Assembly (NCBI GenBank): GCA_025055765.1
Contig: JANWWS010000013.1
Location: 434,001 to 498,000, forward strand
Direction of reading: 5' to 3'
Source: Leptospiraceae bacterium
GTDB taxonomy: Bacteria; Spirochaetota; Leptospiria; Turneriellales; Turneriellaceae
Length of the DNA: 64,000 nt
Below the pieces are notes generated by a model, which was given only the letters and a program-made list of their open reading frames with translations, was not told the origin of the DNA and did not search any database. Below are positions 16,239 to 25,360 of the stretch, one piece after another; the stretch's first letter is position 1, and each line of letters starts with the position of its first letter. Position numbers and translations under genes: made by a program.

Positions 16239-16276
16239 GGTGGCCTTTGCTTTCTATATAACCGCAAATCTATTAA

Positions 16277-16290
16277 AAATTTGCAAATTT
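16277..16290. promoter_or_regulatory. perfect 14-bp palindrome upstream of the RHH-like gene
   Basis: AAATTTGCAAATTT is its own reverse complement and lies within a very AT-rich stretch about 40 nt before the start codon at 16238. It could be an operator, for example for autoregulation. A palindrome of this base composition can also arise by chance. Confidence 0.3.
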
Positions 16291-16524
16291 AAGACAAATT
16301 ATTAATAAAATTAGTCATGAGTAAATCATACGTTGATTACTGTAAAATCGCCCGAGAACATAGGGGGTTGTGGAAATCCTCAGCTATAACAAGGTCCTAT
16401 TGTAGATTTGTCTTGGTAGGAAGCCCTGGGCAAAGTATTCTTATACAAATTCCCCCATGTGCCTTTCCTTGAAACCTCTTTATATTGATTGACACAATGG
16501 GAGACTTCCCAACTCTAACCCGCC

Positions 16525-17370
16525 ATGACGAGAGGGAAGGCTTTCGTCTCGGCGCGCATTCCTATTTTCTTTTTCGTTATTATATTCATGCAAACGTTAA
16601 ACGCAGAGGACCAGGCAATTTCCACCTGGAGCCACACTATGAACCAGTTAGTTCGCTTGGCAGAAATGGAAGAGGTTGCTGTTGACAATCAGTATATCCA
16701 AACCTATGGGGGGCGGCAAGGGATTTGGCTTTATTTAGGCAATGATTATATTTCGAAGGTAGCCGAGAAATACCAGGTGAGCGAAGGGGAAATTCGGGAG
16801 TTGAACAATCTTTCCAAGGCAGCCCAGCGCTTCCCCAAAGCCGATTACTATTTCATCCCCTTTTCGCAGAATTATTTAGGTTGGCTTGAATCGGCAGGCA
16901 TAAAGCGTTTTCAGGTAACTTGTCGTCGTCAGGAGTATCTATGGCCAATTCAGGGGTCGCGCATTACGAGTCGGCTTGGGAATCGTTGGGGCAGGCATCA
17001 TGATGGTATTGATATAGCGGCCCCAAAAGGGACTCTCGTGGTATCTGCGGCTCATGGAACCGTGCAGTTTTCGGGTTATGATGGCGCCTACGGAATCTCA
17101 GTAGTTGTCCAGCATGAGGATGAAACCACGGTTAGTCGTTATGGTCATCTTTCTGTTGCTTTTGTAAAAAAGGGAGATATTGTCCGCAAGGGCCAGGTGT
17201 TAGGCCTTTCGGGCAATACGGGACGTAGCACTGGTCCGCACTTGCATTTCGAGGTGAGATCTGGAGGCATGATTTTAGATCCGGAGATGTTCTTGCCCCT
17301 TTTTCAAGATTACATGGAATCTGCTCTAGAATTTGAGGCCTCTTTGAGGCAAACCCTGAGCAACAATTAA
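16525..17370 (+). CDS. secreted M23-family peptidoglycan endopeptidase with LysM-like region
   Basis: The 281-residue protein starts with a signal-type segment (ARIPIFFFVIIFMQTLNAED). Residues 70-100 (YLGNDYISKVAEKYQVSEGE, then IRELNNL) resemble a LysM carbohydrate-binding repeat. Residues 145-245 form an M23 (LytM/lysostaphin) domain with zinc ligands in RHHDGIDIAAPKGT and TGPHLHFEV. The essential His/Asp pattern is intact, so it is probably a real hydrolase rather than a degenerate EnvC-like activator. It would cleave peptide cross-links in the periplasmic murein. It lies 30 nt upstream of the adenylate cyclase gene. About 286 bp of AT-rich, gene-free DNA precede it, with TTGAAA and TTGACA sequences that may be promoter parts. 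Confidence 0.85.
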   Translation: MTRGKAFVSARIPIFFFVIIFMQTLNAEDQAISTWSHTMNQLVRLAEMEEVAVDNQYIQTYGGRQGIWLYLGNDYISKVAEKYQVSEGEIRELNNLSKAAQRFPKADYYFIPFSQNYLGWLESAGIKRFQVTCRRQEYLWPIQGSRITSRLGNRWGRHHDGIDIAAPKGTLVVSAAHGTVQFSGYDGAYGISVVVQHEDETTVSRYGHLSVAFVKKGDIVRKGQVLGLSGNTGRSTGPHLHFEVRSGGMILDPEMFLPLFQDYMESALEFEASLRQTLSNN

Positions 17371-17400
17371 AATTGAAGAGTCCATCTTAAGAGGGCGGGT

Positions 17401-20100
17401 GTGCTGGATCCCATGATAGGACGTGTTAAAGCCCTTTTATCGAAGACAAATCTAGGTATACGAGAAAAGCTAGCTTTATTTACGGCCTCTCTTATTTTTG
17501 TTACCATTTTTCTCTTTACTTATTCCGCTGTTGAACAGCAAAGTCGGATTATTTCTGAAAACTACGAGAGGCTTGCTTCGTTATCCCGTCGCCACGTATC
17601 CTCGCTCGTTAGGGAAATAAACAATATGGCGCGAAACCTCATTCAAATTGAGGAATTCCGTCGTCAGCTTGAGGAACAGCAAAAAATCCGCAAAGCCTAT
17701 CGAGCTCAAAAGGTAGTGGTCGAAGAAAAAGAGGTTAATTTAGGTTTTTTTAAAACCAATTTGTTTGGCATTCTCGGTAAAAAGGAGAAAAAATATCAGG
17801 TTGAGACTTTTTACTCTCGCTATTTAAGTGATTCTGAGGTTAAAGCTTTTGAGAATAAGGTTAAAGCAGAGGTAGAAAAGACTGTTGGTAGTACGCTTAC
17901 CGGACGGCAGTGGGATGAGTTGAAGCAGCTTTCCATGCGACTGGCCCAAGAAAATAAGGCGGAAAGAATCATCAAGCTTCGTTCCGAGTTGGACCAAAAA
18001 TTGTCTCTTTTGCTTTTCCCAACCTACCGCCGGGTGATGGAGGAAATAGGGCTCGAGAAAAATCTTTTTCGCATCCAAACCTTTCCCGTAACGGCGCTGG
18101 AGAATACCACGACTCTTCTGCCTTCTTTTGATACAAGACTTGTTTTTCCTGAGGCAAAGCTCTCTTCTCTACCAGATATAGCTGAGTTTGAGCAAAGCCT
18201 AAGAGAAACTTATGCTCGCATAGTCGACCAAGGTTCTTTAGATTTTTCTAAAACCCATGTTCGCTTACGCCATGGAGATTTCTACTTACATGCTTTTTAT
18301 TCACCCTTATTTGAAAAACCCGTTTCCACAAGTTTAGCGCAAGTTTTGCTTAATCTTCGAGAATATGCAAGTTATTTTGCTCAATTCGAGAAGGACCGGC
18401 AGATATGTCAGAATTTAAAGGAAATTTCTGACAAGTTAAGAACTCGACTCAAGTTCTTACGCGACCGCAAAGTAGCTCCCTATCTTGACAAGGAATTCCG
18501 GCAGCTTTATGGAGAATATGACAGGCTTATCAAGCAAAGGCAGGAGATTTGGCAAAAAGTTACAGGTTTTTCTCAAGAAAAAGAGGAGTTTAAGCTCCAT
18601 GAAGTAGCGTTGCTTTACCTCAGGGATTTTTTTGTCGAGGAAAATTTGCTTCTCTACTACTCGCGACGGGAAGAAGGAGTAGATGAATTTCTGATCAAGC
18701 CGGCCAATTTGAAGAATAGGGTAGAGCGCCTAGGGCAATTGCGCAAATGGATTATGCAAGCTCAGAGTGAGCTTGCACCGGCGTATTTGCAACGTTTGTA
18801 TCCTGAGGCCTTAATAGGTAAATCCCGTAGCGAAATTGAAGAAATACTGTGGGATTACGACAGCACGCCTTTTTTTGACAATGGGGTTTTTGTATTGCCC
18901 AGACTTATTTTAAAAGCCAATCTCACTTCGCTTATGCGCACCATTGTTGATGAAAGTGAGGGGCTTTTGCTTGTTCGTAAGAACCGCAACAAGGTGCTTG
19001 TAAATGCGCTTATTCTTGGTGTTTTCGCCATATTTCTAGCTGTCTATTCTTCGGGCCTTGTGGTACAAAAAATTAGACGCATTATTCAAAGTGCACAACG
19101 GGTAGGGCAGGGGGATTTAAGTGTTGTCTTTGAGCATGGCGGTCGTGATGAATTTGGTAGTCTTACTGATGCCTTAAACACAATGGTTTCTGGTCTGCGG
19201 GAAAGAGAAAAAATCAAGGGAATTTTAGGCACCATGATTGACCCAGTTGTCGTCCAAGAGGCTATGAAAGATTTAGCGGCCCTGAAAAGAGGGGCAGAAA
19301 AAGAAGTTACGGCCTTTTTTTCTGATGTGGCCTCGTTCTCAACAATCTCCGAAAAGCTAAGCCCTCCACAGCTTGCTTCCTTATTAAACGAGTATTTATC
19401 TGAGATGACTGTTATTTTAAAAAAGCACGGCGGTGTTCTTGATAAATATATTGGGGATGCCATTGTTGGTATTTTTAATTCTCCTTTGGATCTTGAGGAT
19501 CATACCTATAAAGCGGTACTTGCCTCCCTTGAGATGGTGGCTAGGTTGAAAGATTTGCGCCAAAAATGGAAAGAGCAAGATAGCTATATACCCGAGGTAC
19601 ATGAAATGAAAATGCGCATTGGTTTAAATACTGGTCTCGCGAAAGTCGGTCTTATGGGAACCGATGCCATATCCTCATATACCATGATGGGAGATACCGT
19701 AAACCTAGCAGCTAGACTTGAGGCTGCAGCCAAAGATTATGGGGTTTATATTCTTATTTCCGAAGCTGTCTACGAGCGAATTCGAGAGCGGATTTTCTGC
19801 CGCAAGTTAGATCTTGTAAGGGTCAAGGGCAAGAAAAATCCAGTGGCTCTCTATGAAGTTATTTGCAAAGTTGGGGAAGAAAGTCCCCAGTTACAACACT
19901 TTACTAAAGCCTACGAAGAAGCTCTTGAGCTTTATTTTCAGAGGCAATGGGAAGTTGCCGCTAGGAAATTTCAAGATGCGGACAAAATTTCCGGAAGTAA
20001 AGATCTTGCCTGCCAGCTACTTTATGAGCGTTGCCAGTTTTACTTGGAAAACCCCCCGCCTCCTGATTGGGATGGTGTCTATACACGCACCACCAAGTAA
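17401..20100 (+). CDS. receptor-type class III adenylate cyclase
   Basis: This 899-residue protein has TM1 near 27-45 and a large extracytoplasmic region to about 530 with long charged helices. TM2 lies near 533-556, a HAMP domain near 556-610 and a class III cyclase domain near 630-800. Catalytic features are intact: metal-binding Asp in FFSDVASFS and YIGDAIVGIF, the adenine-selecting Lys in LDKYIGDAIVG with Asp in MMGDTVNLAARLE, and the transition-state Asn and Arg in NLAARLE. This set indicates ATP rather than GTP as substrate. The tail (about 820-899) is helical and TPR-like. The start is GTG at 17401 with GAGGG upstream; ATG 17413 is an alternative. The ligand is unknown. Confidence 0.92.
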   Translation: MLDPMIGRVKALLSKTNLGIREKLALFTASLIFVTIFLFTYSAVEQQSRIISENYERLASLSRRHVSSLVREINNMARNLIQIEEFRRQLEEQQKIRKAYRAQKVVVEEKEVNLGFFKTNLFGILGKKEKKYQVETFYSRYLSDSEVKAFENKVKAEVEKTVGSTLTGRQWDELKQLSMRLAQENKAERIIKLRSELDQKLSLLLFPTYRRVMEEIGLEKNLFRIQTFPVTALENTTTLLPSFDTRLVFPEAKLSSLPDIAEFEQSLRETYARIVDQGSLDFSKTHVRLRHGDFYLHAFYSPLFEKPVSTSLAQVLLNLREYASYFAQFEKDRQICQNLKEISDKLRTRLKFLRDRKVAPYLDKEFRQLYGEYDRLIKQRQEIWQKVTGFSQEKEEFKLHEVALLYLRDFFVEENLLLYYSRREEGVDEFLIKPANLKNRVERLGQLRKWIMQAQSELAPAYLQRLYPEALIGKSRSEIEEILWDYDSTPFFDNGVFVLPRLILKANLTSLMRTIVDESEGLLLVRKNRNKVLVNALILGVFAIFLAVYSSGLVVQKIRRIIQSAQRVGQGDLSVVFEHGGRDEFGSLTDALNTMVSGLREREKIKGILGTMIDPVVVQEAMKDLAALKRGAEKEVTAFFSDVASFSTISEKLSPPQLASLLNEYLSEMTVILKKHGGVLDKYIGDAIVGIFNSPLDLEDHTYKAVLASLEMVARLKDLRQKWKEQDSYIPEVHEMKMRIGLNTGLAKVGLMGTDAISSYTMMGDTVNLAARLEAAAKDYGVYILISEAVYERIRERIFCRKLDLVRVKGKKNPVALYEVICKVGEESPQLQHFTKAYEEALELYFQRQWEVAARKFQDADKISGSKDLACQLLYERCQFYLENPPPPDWDGVYTRTTK

Positions 20101-21384
20101 TTAGCGGTACCACAAGCTAATAGCAGGAATATAGGTGATGAGCAGTTGACACAAAATGAGGAGGATAACGTAGGGCCATACTGTTCGGTACACATAGGGA
20201 AGGCTTTTTTTAAAGCGCATGGAGCTAATAAATAAATTGATACCAACGGGTGGTGTAAGATAGCCTATTTCTAGGTTAGTTAAGAATACAATACCCAAAT
20301 GAATCATATCTACGCCGTAAGCTTCCCCTAAATGGATAACAAGTGGTGAGAGCACCACAATGGCCGAAAAGATATCCATGATCATGCCAGCGGCAATTAG
20401 CAAAGAGTTTAAGAGTAACAAGAACTGCCATTTATTTTGTACAAATTGAGAAAAGAACGAAAAGAGCTTTTGGGGCACTTCCATATAGATAAGAGTTTTT
20501 GTAAGACCCATGGCAAAAAAAATAATGAGAAAAATGCCCCCCACAAGAGATCCTGCCTGCTCGACAATCCCCAAAAGATCACTTAAGCCAAGCTCTTTAA
20601 AGACAAAAACTTCCAGGAGAAAAAAGTAGCTTAAAAAAATAACCGACATCTCCACCGGAGTAATTTTTCCTTTTTGAAAAAGAAAGAATATAAGAGGTAT
20701 TATGAGAAGCTCAAGAAAGAGTTTGGTGGCTTCCTGGAAGTTGAATGGCTCGTTTTCTAAGTTTACTTTTGCTGAGCGATAAGCCATGAAATTAAAGGCA
20801 AGCAAGCTGACCAAAACAAGCATAGAAGGAGCAAGTCCCGCCAGGAAGAGTTCCCTCACACTTGTCTTATTCATAGAAAGGATACCGTAGAGGATAACCG
20901 GCAGGCTTGGAAAAAGCAAAAGACCCAGCGACCCACCGGCGGTAATAAGGCCTAACGCCTGCTTTTCCGAATAGCCAGCCTTTGTTAAAAGGGGGAAAAG
21001 AAGTCCCCCAAGGGCGATAATAGTTACCCCGGAAGCACCTGTCATTGGGGTAAAGATAAATAAGGCAAATAGTGCAAAACCCCCCGTAAGGAAGCCTTTC
21101 ACCTGCCCTCTACGGGAAAATATGAGACAAAAAAGACCAAATAGCCTTTCCGCTGTTTTGGCTCGAGCAAGTAGAAATCCTGATAGAGCAAAAAAAGGAA
21201 TGGGTAAGAGCATTTCGCTGCGGGTAATTTCCCGGTAGGGGTCAAGAAAAAGTCCCAAAAGCCCATCCTCCCAAGAAATGTCCCCAGCTAGCTCTTGGAG
21301 CATGAGCAAGAGGTTGAGACCTCCTAAGGCACTAAAGAGGGGTAAGCCAAAGACTAAAAGTAGAAACAAAATAAGATAAAACAT
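20101..21384 (-). CDS. TRAP transporter large permease subunit (DctM/SiaM type)
   Basis: The 427-residue length and about 12 membrane segments match the DctM subunit of Na+-driven tripartite transporters for organic acids. Conserved segments include SEMLLPIPFFALSGFLLARA near 57, FTPMTGASGVTIIALGGLLFP near 110 with the TGASG sodium-site region, and LTPPVGINLFISS near 378. The small permease (DctQ) and binding protein (DctP) are not adjacent; the next genes encode LolA-like and HisZ proteins. It is therefore an orphan M subunit here. The substrate is unknown. The gene ends directly next to the adenylate cyclase stop codon (convergent, no gap). Confidence 0.88.
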   Translation of the reverse strand: MFYLILFLLLVFGLPLFSALGGLNLLLMLQELAGDISWEDGLLGLFLDPYREITRSEMLLPIPFFALSGFLLARAKTAERLFGLFCLIFSRRGQVKGFLTGGFALFALFIFTPMTGASGVTIIALGGLLFPLLTKAGYSEKQALGLITAGGSLGLLLFPSLPVILYGILSMNKTSVRELFLAGLAPSMLVLVSLLAFNFMAYRSAKVNLENEPFNFQEATKLFLELLIIPLIFFLFQKGKITPVEMSVIFLSYFFLLEVFVFKELGLSDLLGIVEQAGSLVGGIFLIIFFAMGLTKTLIYMEVPQKLFSFFSQFVQNKWQFLLLLNSLLIAAGMIMDIFSAIVVLSPLVIHLGEAYGVDMIHLGIVFLTNLEIGYLTPPVGINLFISSMRFKKSLPYVYRTVWPYVILLILCQLLITYIPAISLWYR

Positions 21385-21386
21385 TT

Positions 21387-21947
21387 TTATGGCTTGAGGG
21401 GATTTTCTATTACCTGCACATGGGCTGGGGGTTTGTAGTTAAAAAGGCTTGCTTTAATGCCGCTACCCAGCTCTACTTGAGAGAAAGTAAAATGTAGTAT
21501 ATGTTCCCGGTGGCGCATTTTAAGGGAAGTAAGCACTTGATTGTTGAGGGTGATAATTATTTCTTCAAAATAGGCCTGAGCATTGTGTAGAACATAAGAA
21601 GAGCCTCTTTCTTGGATTTCGTATTGATTAAGCAAAGACAAAAGTCCCCCTGAGCTGCCACTTACCTCTTGTTTTGCACATACCCCTGTTGAAGGATTGT
21701 AAAGCCAGAGGTATACCCCATTGGTAGCCACTATGCGGCCATCGCTTGTGCGTATGTGCAGCTTGTTTGGATATTGGTAGTATATTTTACCACTTGTGGT
21801 ATATCCATCAGAGGCAGTTAGGTTAAAATTAGCAGTAAACGAGGACTGCAAGCTACGTGCTAAGATTTCCTTAAGTTTTTCTGGTAGGGGGGTCTCTGCC
21901 CACAGGGAGTAGAGCCAAAGGTTGAGAAATATTAAGCGAAATCTCAT
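21387..21947 (-). CDS. LolA-like outer-membrane lipoprotein carrier
   Basis: From the ATG at 21947 the protein has 186 residues and a signal peptide (MRFRLIFLNLWLYSLWAETP). The mature part is a LolA-type half-barrel: SSFTANFNLTASDGYTTSG, GKIYYQYPNKLHIRTSDGR, then NGVYLWLYNPSTGVC. LolA carries lipoproteins through the periplasm from LolCDE to the outer membrane. The match is by pattern and order, so a related RseB- or UCP-type fold is possible. The start codon follows the hisZ stop by 1 nt, and the gene ends 2 nt before the TRAP gene, consistent with an operon glyS-hisZ-lolA-TRAP. Confidence 0.75.
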   Translation of the reverse strand: MRFRLIFLNLWLYSLWAETPLPEKLKEILARSLQSSFTANFNLTASDGYTTSGKIYYQYPNKLHIRTSDGRIVATNGVYLWLYNPSTGVCAKQEVSGSSGGLLSLLNQYEIQERGSSYVLHNAQAYFEEIIITLNNQVLTSLKMRHREHILHFTFSQVELGSGIKASLFNYKPPAHVQVIENPLKP

Positions 21948-21948
21948 G

Positions 21949-22914
21949 TTAGCGAATTCCACACAAGGAGGAGAGGTCTAGGGCAAAACCACAGGCCGGC
22001 AAATCTTTTTCGCTATATTTGCGCAAAAGTTCTTTGTACTCTCCGCCTCGCACAGGGGGCTCTCTTAGAGTGGGAATGTAAATTTCAAAAAACCAACCCG
22101 AGTAATAGAGGGTGGGACTTGACAATAAAGGTTCCCACTTGATGTTTTCATCAGGGAATTCTGCACACAGCTCGTGCAATTTCTGCCAATAACCCTCTAT
22201 TTGAAAAACAAGCTCTTGGGGAAAAGAGCTTCTGTATTCTTCCCACAAAGAGAAGAATTCCTGGGCACTCTGGGGTGGATAGAGCAAGAAGAGAGAAAGA
22301 TGTTGGGCTTTTTTTTCCTCCATTTTCTGCGCGAGGATATCCTTAAATTGGGGAGCATTGCGTCGATACACCACAGACCGTAGCGACCTTTCCCCAAAAA
22401 ACTTCTCAAGAGATAAAAGAACCCTTATGTCTCCTAGGAGAATGGTGTACGAGGCTTTAAATACTTGGCGCAATATTTCCGTAGCTAGAGGCAAGAGCTC
22501 TCGCATACTTTTCTCTGGCATCTCCCCTAAATTTTCTGCTCCGATTTGCCATATTTCCCTTAGAGAAGGGTAGTTCTTGCGGATATCACGATAGACCGAA
22601 AGAGCATAGTAGATTTTCTGGATACCTTGGTCCTTCCCAAACAGGTTGCCCATGGCCTTCATAACCTGCACAGTGACATCACTGCGCAGTGCTAAATCCT
22701 CCCCTAGGCCATCGCGCAGACGAAAACTCTCATAGCCTTGATAAACCGAGAAGGTCTCGGGAAAATCTAACGCTGGGGGCATTATGCGCCGATAGCCAGA
22801 ACGCTGCAATATACTTTGCGCCAGCCGGGATTTTTCTTCAAGGATAGCCGTAGTTTGCACATCAAGAAAGGGAAATCCATAGGCAGGTCTTCGACGGCGA
22901 AAATTCGAATCCAT
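21949..22914 (-). CDS. hisZ: ATP phosphoribosyltransferase regulatory subunit HisZ
   Basis: The 321-residue protein is a class II aminoacyl-tRNA-synthetase-like domain resembling HisRS without the anticodon-binding domain, which is the HisZ form. Motif-like segments are GYRRIMPPALDFPETF near 40, LALRSDVTVQVMKAM near 73 and REIWQIGAENLGE near 118. HisZ pairs with the short form of HisG to catalyse and regulate the first step of histidine synthesis. The HisRS segments that bind histidine and ATP are degenerate, which argues against a true synthetase. It starts next to the glyS stop. hisG is not in the window. Confidence 0.8.
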   Translation of the reverse strand: MDSNFRRRRPAYGFPFLDVQTTAILEEKSRLAQSILQRSGYRRIMPPALDFPETFSVYQGYESFRLRDGLGEDLALRSDVTVQVMKAMGNLFGKDQGIQKIYYALSVYRDIRKNYPSLREIWQIGAENLGEMPEKSMRELLPLATEILRQVFKASYTILLGDIRVLLSLEKFFGERSLRSVVYRRNAPQFKDILAQKMEEKKAQHLSLFLLYPPQSAQEFFSLWEEYRSSFPQELVFQIEGYWQKLHELCAEFPDENIKWEPLLSSPTLYYSGWFFEIYIPTLREPPVRGGEYKELLRKYSEKDLPACGFALDLSSLCGIR

Positions 22915-25047
22915 TTATGTTCCCAAAAGCGAAAGATTGACAAGGCTCTGCACTTTTTCTGTGGCATACAGCAGCAAAGCCAGCCGGTTATCGCGCAAAT
23001 GGCGATCTTCATGCATTACCATTACTCGATCAAAAAAAAGATCAATAATTTTTTTGTTTTGCGCCAAGTACGAAAAAACCGCATAGTAGTTTTTCTCGTT
23101 TTTTCCATGGTCAATTTTTTCCCTTAAAGCCAAAGCTAACTCATATAGCTTTTTTTCTTCTGGTAAGACAAAGAGTTCCTCTTTAGGACTAGTGGGTATT
23201 GTCTCAAAAGGAAACTTTTTCTTAAAATCTTCCACAATGTTCTTCATGCGTTTAAAAGAAAGCAAGAGATTTCTAAACTCATTTTCGCTATCTTTTTCTT
23301 TTATTTGACGGATGGCCGAAATGCGCAAGTAGAGATCTTTTATATCGTCACTTTCGCTAAAAATACCAGCTTGAATTAGGCTACGGTCAAAGCCATCTTT
23401 TTCAAAAATAGTAACATATCTTGCTCTAAGAAAATCCCAGATGGCCTCCGCCACGGACTTATCTACACTTACAAGATTTTCGAAATGCGCCAAAATATCC
23501 GGCAACAGCTGAGTAAAGGAAAATGATAAATTATTTTTTAAAATTATCTCTAAAATGTAGATAGCTTGCCGGCGCAAACCCAAAGGGTCAGTACTTGCGG
23601 TTGGTTCCTTGTTGGTTAAGAAACCCGCACAGATGTTATCTAATTTATCGCAAAGGGAAAGTAAAATACCCAGTGGGGTTTGTGGGTAGAGATCACCCTG
23701 ATTGCGAGGTAAATAGTGCTCAAAAATAGCATGCACTATATCATAACTTTCGCCATCCATGGCAGCATAAATGGAGCCAATTTCCCCTTGCAGGTGGTCA
23801 AATTCGTACACCAATTTCGTAGCCAGGTCTGCCTTACATAAAAGTGCCGCTCTTTCTATGGTACTTTCGGGGATATAAGGAAATACCCCTGCCCTTTGCA
23901 AACTCTGGGCATGTTGGGCCAGACGGCGGGCTTTGTCTTTCATAGTACCTAGATTTTCTAAAAAGATAATTTTTCCCAGCTCCTCTGCTTTTTGCCAAAG
24001 AGGTGTGCGCCGATCTTCTTCATAATAAAAAGCACCATCCTCTAGTCTTGCTTTAATAACCCTTTCATTGCCCTCTATAACGTTTTGTTGGGCCACTATA
24101 TCCTGATTTGGCAGATTAGCCACAATGAGAAAACGACTTGCAAGTTCCCCCATTTCATTTTGCAAACCAAAATATCTTTGATGTTGTTGCATTTCCGACA
24201 ATATAACACAACGAGGCAGCTTTAAAAATTTTTCTGGGAAACTGCCACAGAGTACTTGAGGCGCCTCAACTAAGAAAGTGACTTCCTCAAGAAGCTCTGG
24301 GTTTTCAACTAAAAATAGTCCTTCTTTTTTTGCAGTTGCATGCAGTTGTTGTAAAATATATTCCTTACGCTTTTGAGGATCAACCCAAATGTTCTTTTTT
24401 TGTAAAAAATTATAGTAATCAGAGGCCTTTTCGATTTTGTATAGCTGGTTTTCGCAGTAGCTATGGGCAAAAACCCCGTGGCTATGTTTTACAAGCTTCC
24501 ACAGCCCTTCTTGGGGGAAGACAAGCTCCTGCCTTCCATACATGGCAAAATAACTCAGGAGGGGACGGGCATAGAGAAAATCATATGCCCCCCAGCGCAT
24601 GGAGCGGGGAAATGTTGTTTTTGATATGAGCTCCGCAAAAAGGCTAGGCAAAACAAGGAAAGCACTTTGTCCTCCTTTTTCTCTTTGCGCCTGAGCATAC
24701 TCCCTTTTGCCGTCGTAGACAAAATTAATTTCTTGCCAACTAACACCAGCCTTTGCTGCAAAGCCTAAAAGGGCCTGGCTTGGCTGGCCAGAAACAAAGC
24801 ACATCTCCCGGGGTGGCCCGCGCAAGACTTCCTTTACTTTCTTTTGGTGCGATTGGAGGTCTTGGATATACACGACCAAACGCCGTGGCGTAGCCCAGAC
24901 CTCTAGCTGCCCATATTCAAGAAGGGCCCTTTCTAATAGCCCAGGAAGACTTTGCTGCCAACTTTTCCATGCCTCAAGCTGGTAGCTTGCCGGGATTTCT
25001 TCGCTGTATAGTTCGAAAACAAAGTCGGCCTTTAAGGCATGGCTCAT
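22915..25047 (-). CDS. glyS: glycyl-tRNA synthetase beta subunit
   Basis: The 710-residue protein matches the bacterial GlyRS beta subunit. The N terminus is FVFELYSEEIPASY, followed by YGQLEVWATPRRLVVYI, VLRGPP and an HD-like middle region (LLCKADLATKLVYEFDHLQG). Further on it has DPLGLRRQAIYILEI and a C-terminal anticodon-binding helical domain with FFDRVMVMHEDRHLRDNRLA. It forms an alpha2beta2 enzyme with GlyQ, which charges tRNA-Gly and is encoded outside this window. It diverges from rpmI across about 105 bp and appears to lead an operon with hisZ, the lolA-like gene and the TRAP gene. Confidence 0.96.
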   Translation of the reverse strand: MSHALKADFVFELYSEEIPASYQLEAWKSWQQSLPGLLERALLEYGQLEVWATPRRLVVYIQDLQSHQKKVKEVLRGPPREMCFVSGQPSQALLGFAAKAGVSWQEINFVYDGKREYAQAQREKGGQSAFLVLPSLFAELISKTTFPRSMRWGAYDFLYARPLLSYFAMYGRQELVFPQEGLWKLVKHSHGVFAHSYCENQLYKIEKASDYYNFLQKKNIWVDPQKRKEYILQQLHATAKKEGLFLVENPELLEEVTFLVEAPQVLCGSFPEKFLKLPRCVILSEMQQHQRYFGLQNEMGELASRFLIVANLPNQDIVAQQNVIEGNERVIKARLEDGAFYYEEDRRTPLWQKAEELGKIIFLENLGTMKDKARRLAQHAQSLQRAGVFPYIPESTIERAALLCKADLATKLVYEFDHLQGEIGSIYAAMDGESYDIVHAIFEHYLPRNQGDLYPQTPLGILLSLCDKLDNICAGFLTNKEPTASTDPLGLRRQAIYILEIILKNNLSFSFTQLLPDILAHFENLVSVDKSVAEAIWDFLRARYVTIFEKDGFDRSLIQAGIFSESDDIKDLYLRISAIRQIKEKDSENEFRNLLLSFKRMKNIVEDFKKKFPFETIPTSPKEELFVLPEEKKLYELALALREKIDHGKNEKNYYAVFSYLAQNKKIIDLFFDRVMVMHEDRHLRDNRLALLLYATEKVQSLVNLSLLGT

Positions 25048-25152
25048 GGGTCAAGTCAATAGTGATTGGCTCCCTTTCAATTCTTTTTGGCCAATGTGGA
25101 TAATCTGTGAAAAAGAATTTGACACACTATGGCCTGTTCTGCTTGTGCTCCT

Positions 25153-25353
25153 ATGGCGCACAAGAGGAAGTCCAACCGCTCGGCAAGAAAACGCTTTCGG
25201 CTTACAGCTACCGGTAAAATTAAGCGCGCCCATGCTTTTAAAAACCATATTTTAACGAAAAAGCGTGCTCGTCGCAAAGCAAGGCTTGTAAAACCGGGCT
25301 ATGTGGAGCCCTGTGATGCAGGCCGCATAGAAAGGCTCTTAGTTTTAAAGTGA
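25153..25353 (+). CDS. rpmI: large ribosomal subunit protein bL35
   Basis: The 66-residue product begins MAHKRKSNRSARKRFRLTAT and contains the family pattern GKIKRAHAFKNHILTKKRAR. I chose the ATG at 25153 because it gives the family N terminus; an in-frame ATG at 25129 would add eight residues (MACSACAP) not seen in bL35. A TTGACA lies just upstream. The usual upstream partner infC is absent; glyS is divergent instead. Confidence 0.93.
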   Translation: MAHKRKSNRSARKRFRLTATGKIKRAHAFKNHILTKKRARRKARLVKPGYVEPCDAGRIERLLVLK

Positions 25354-25360
25354 GGCAAAG

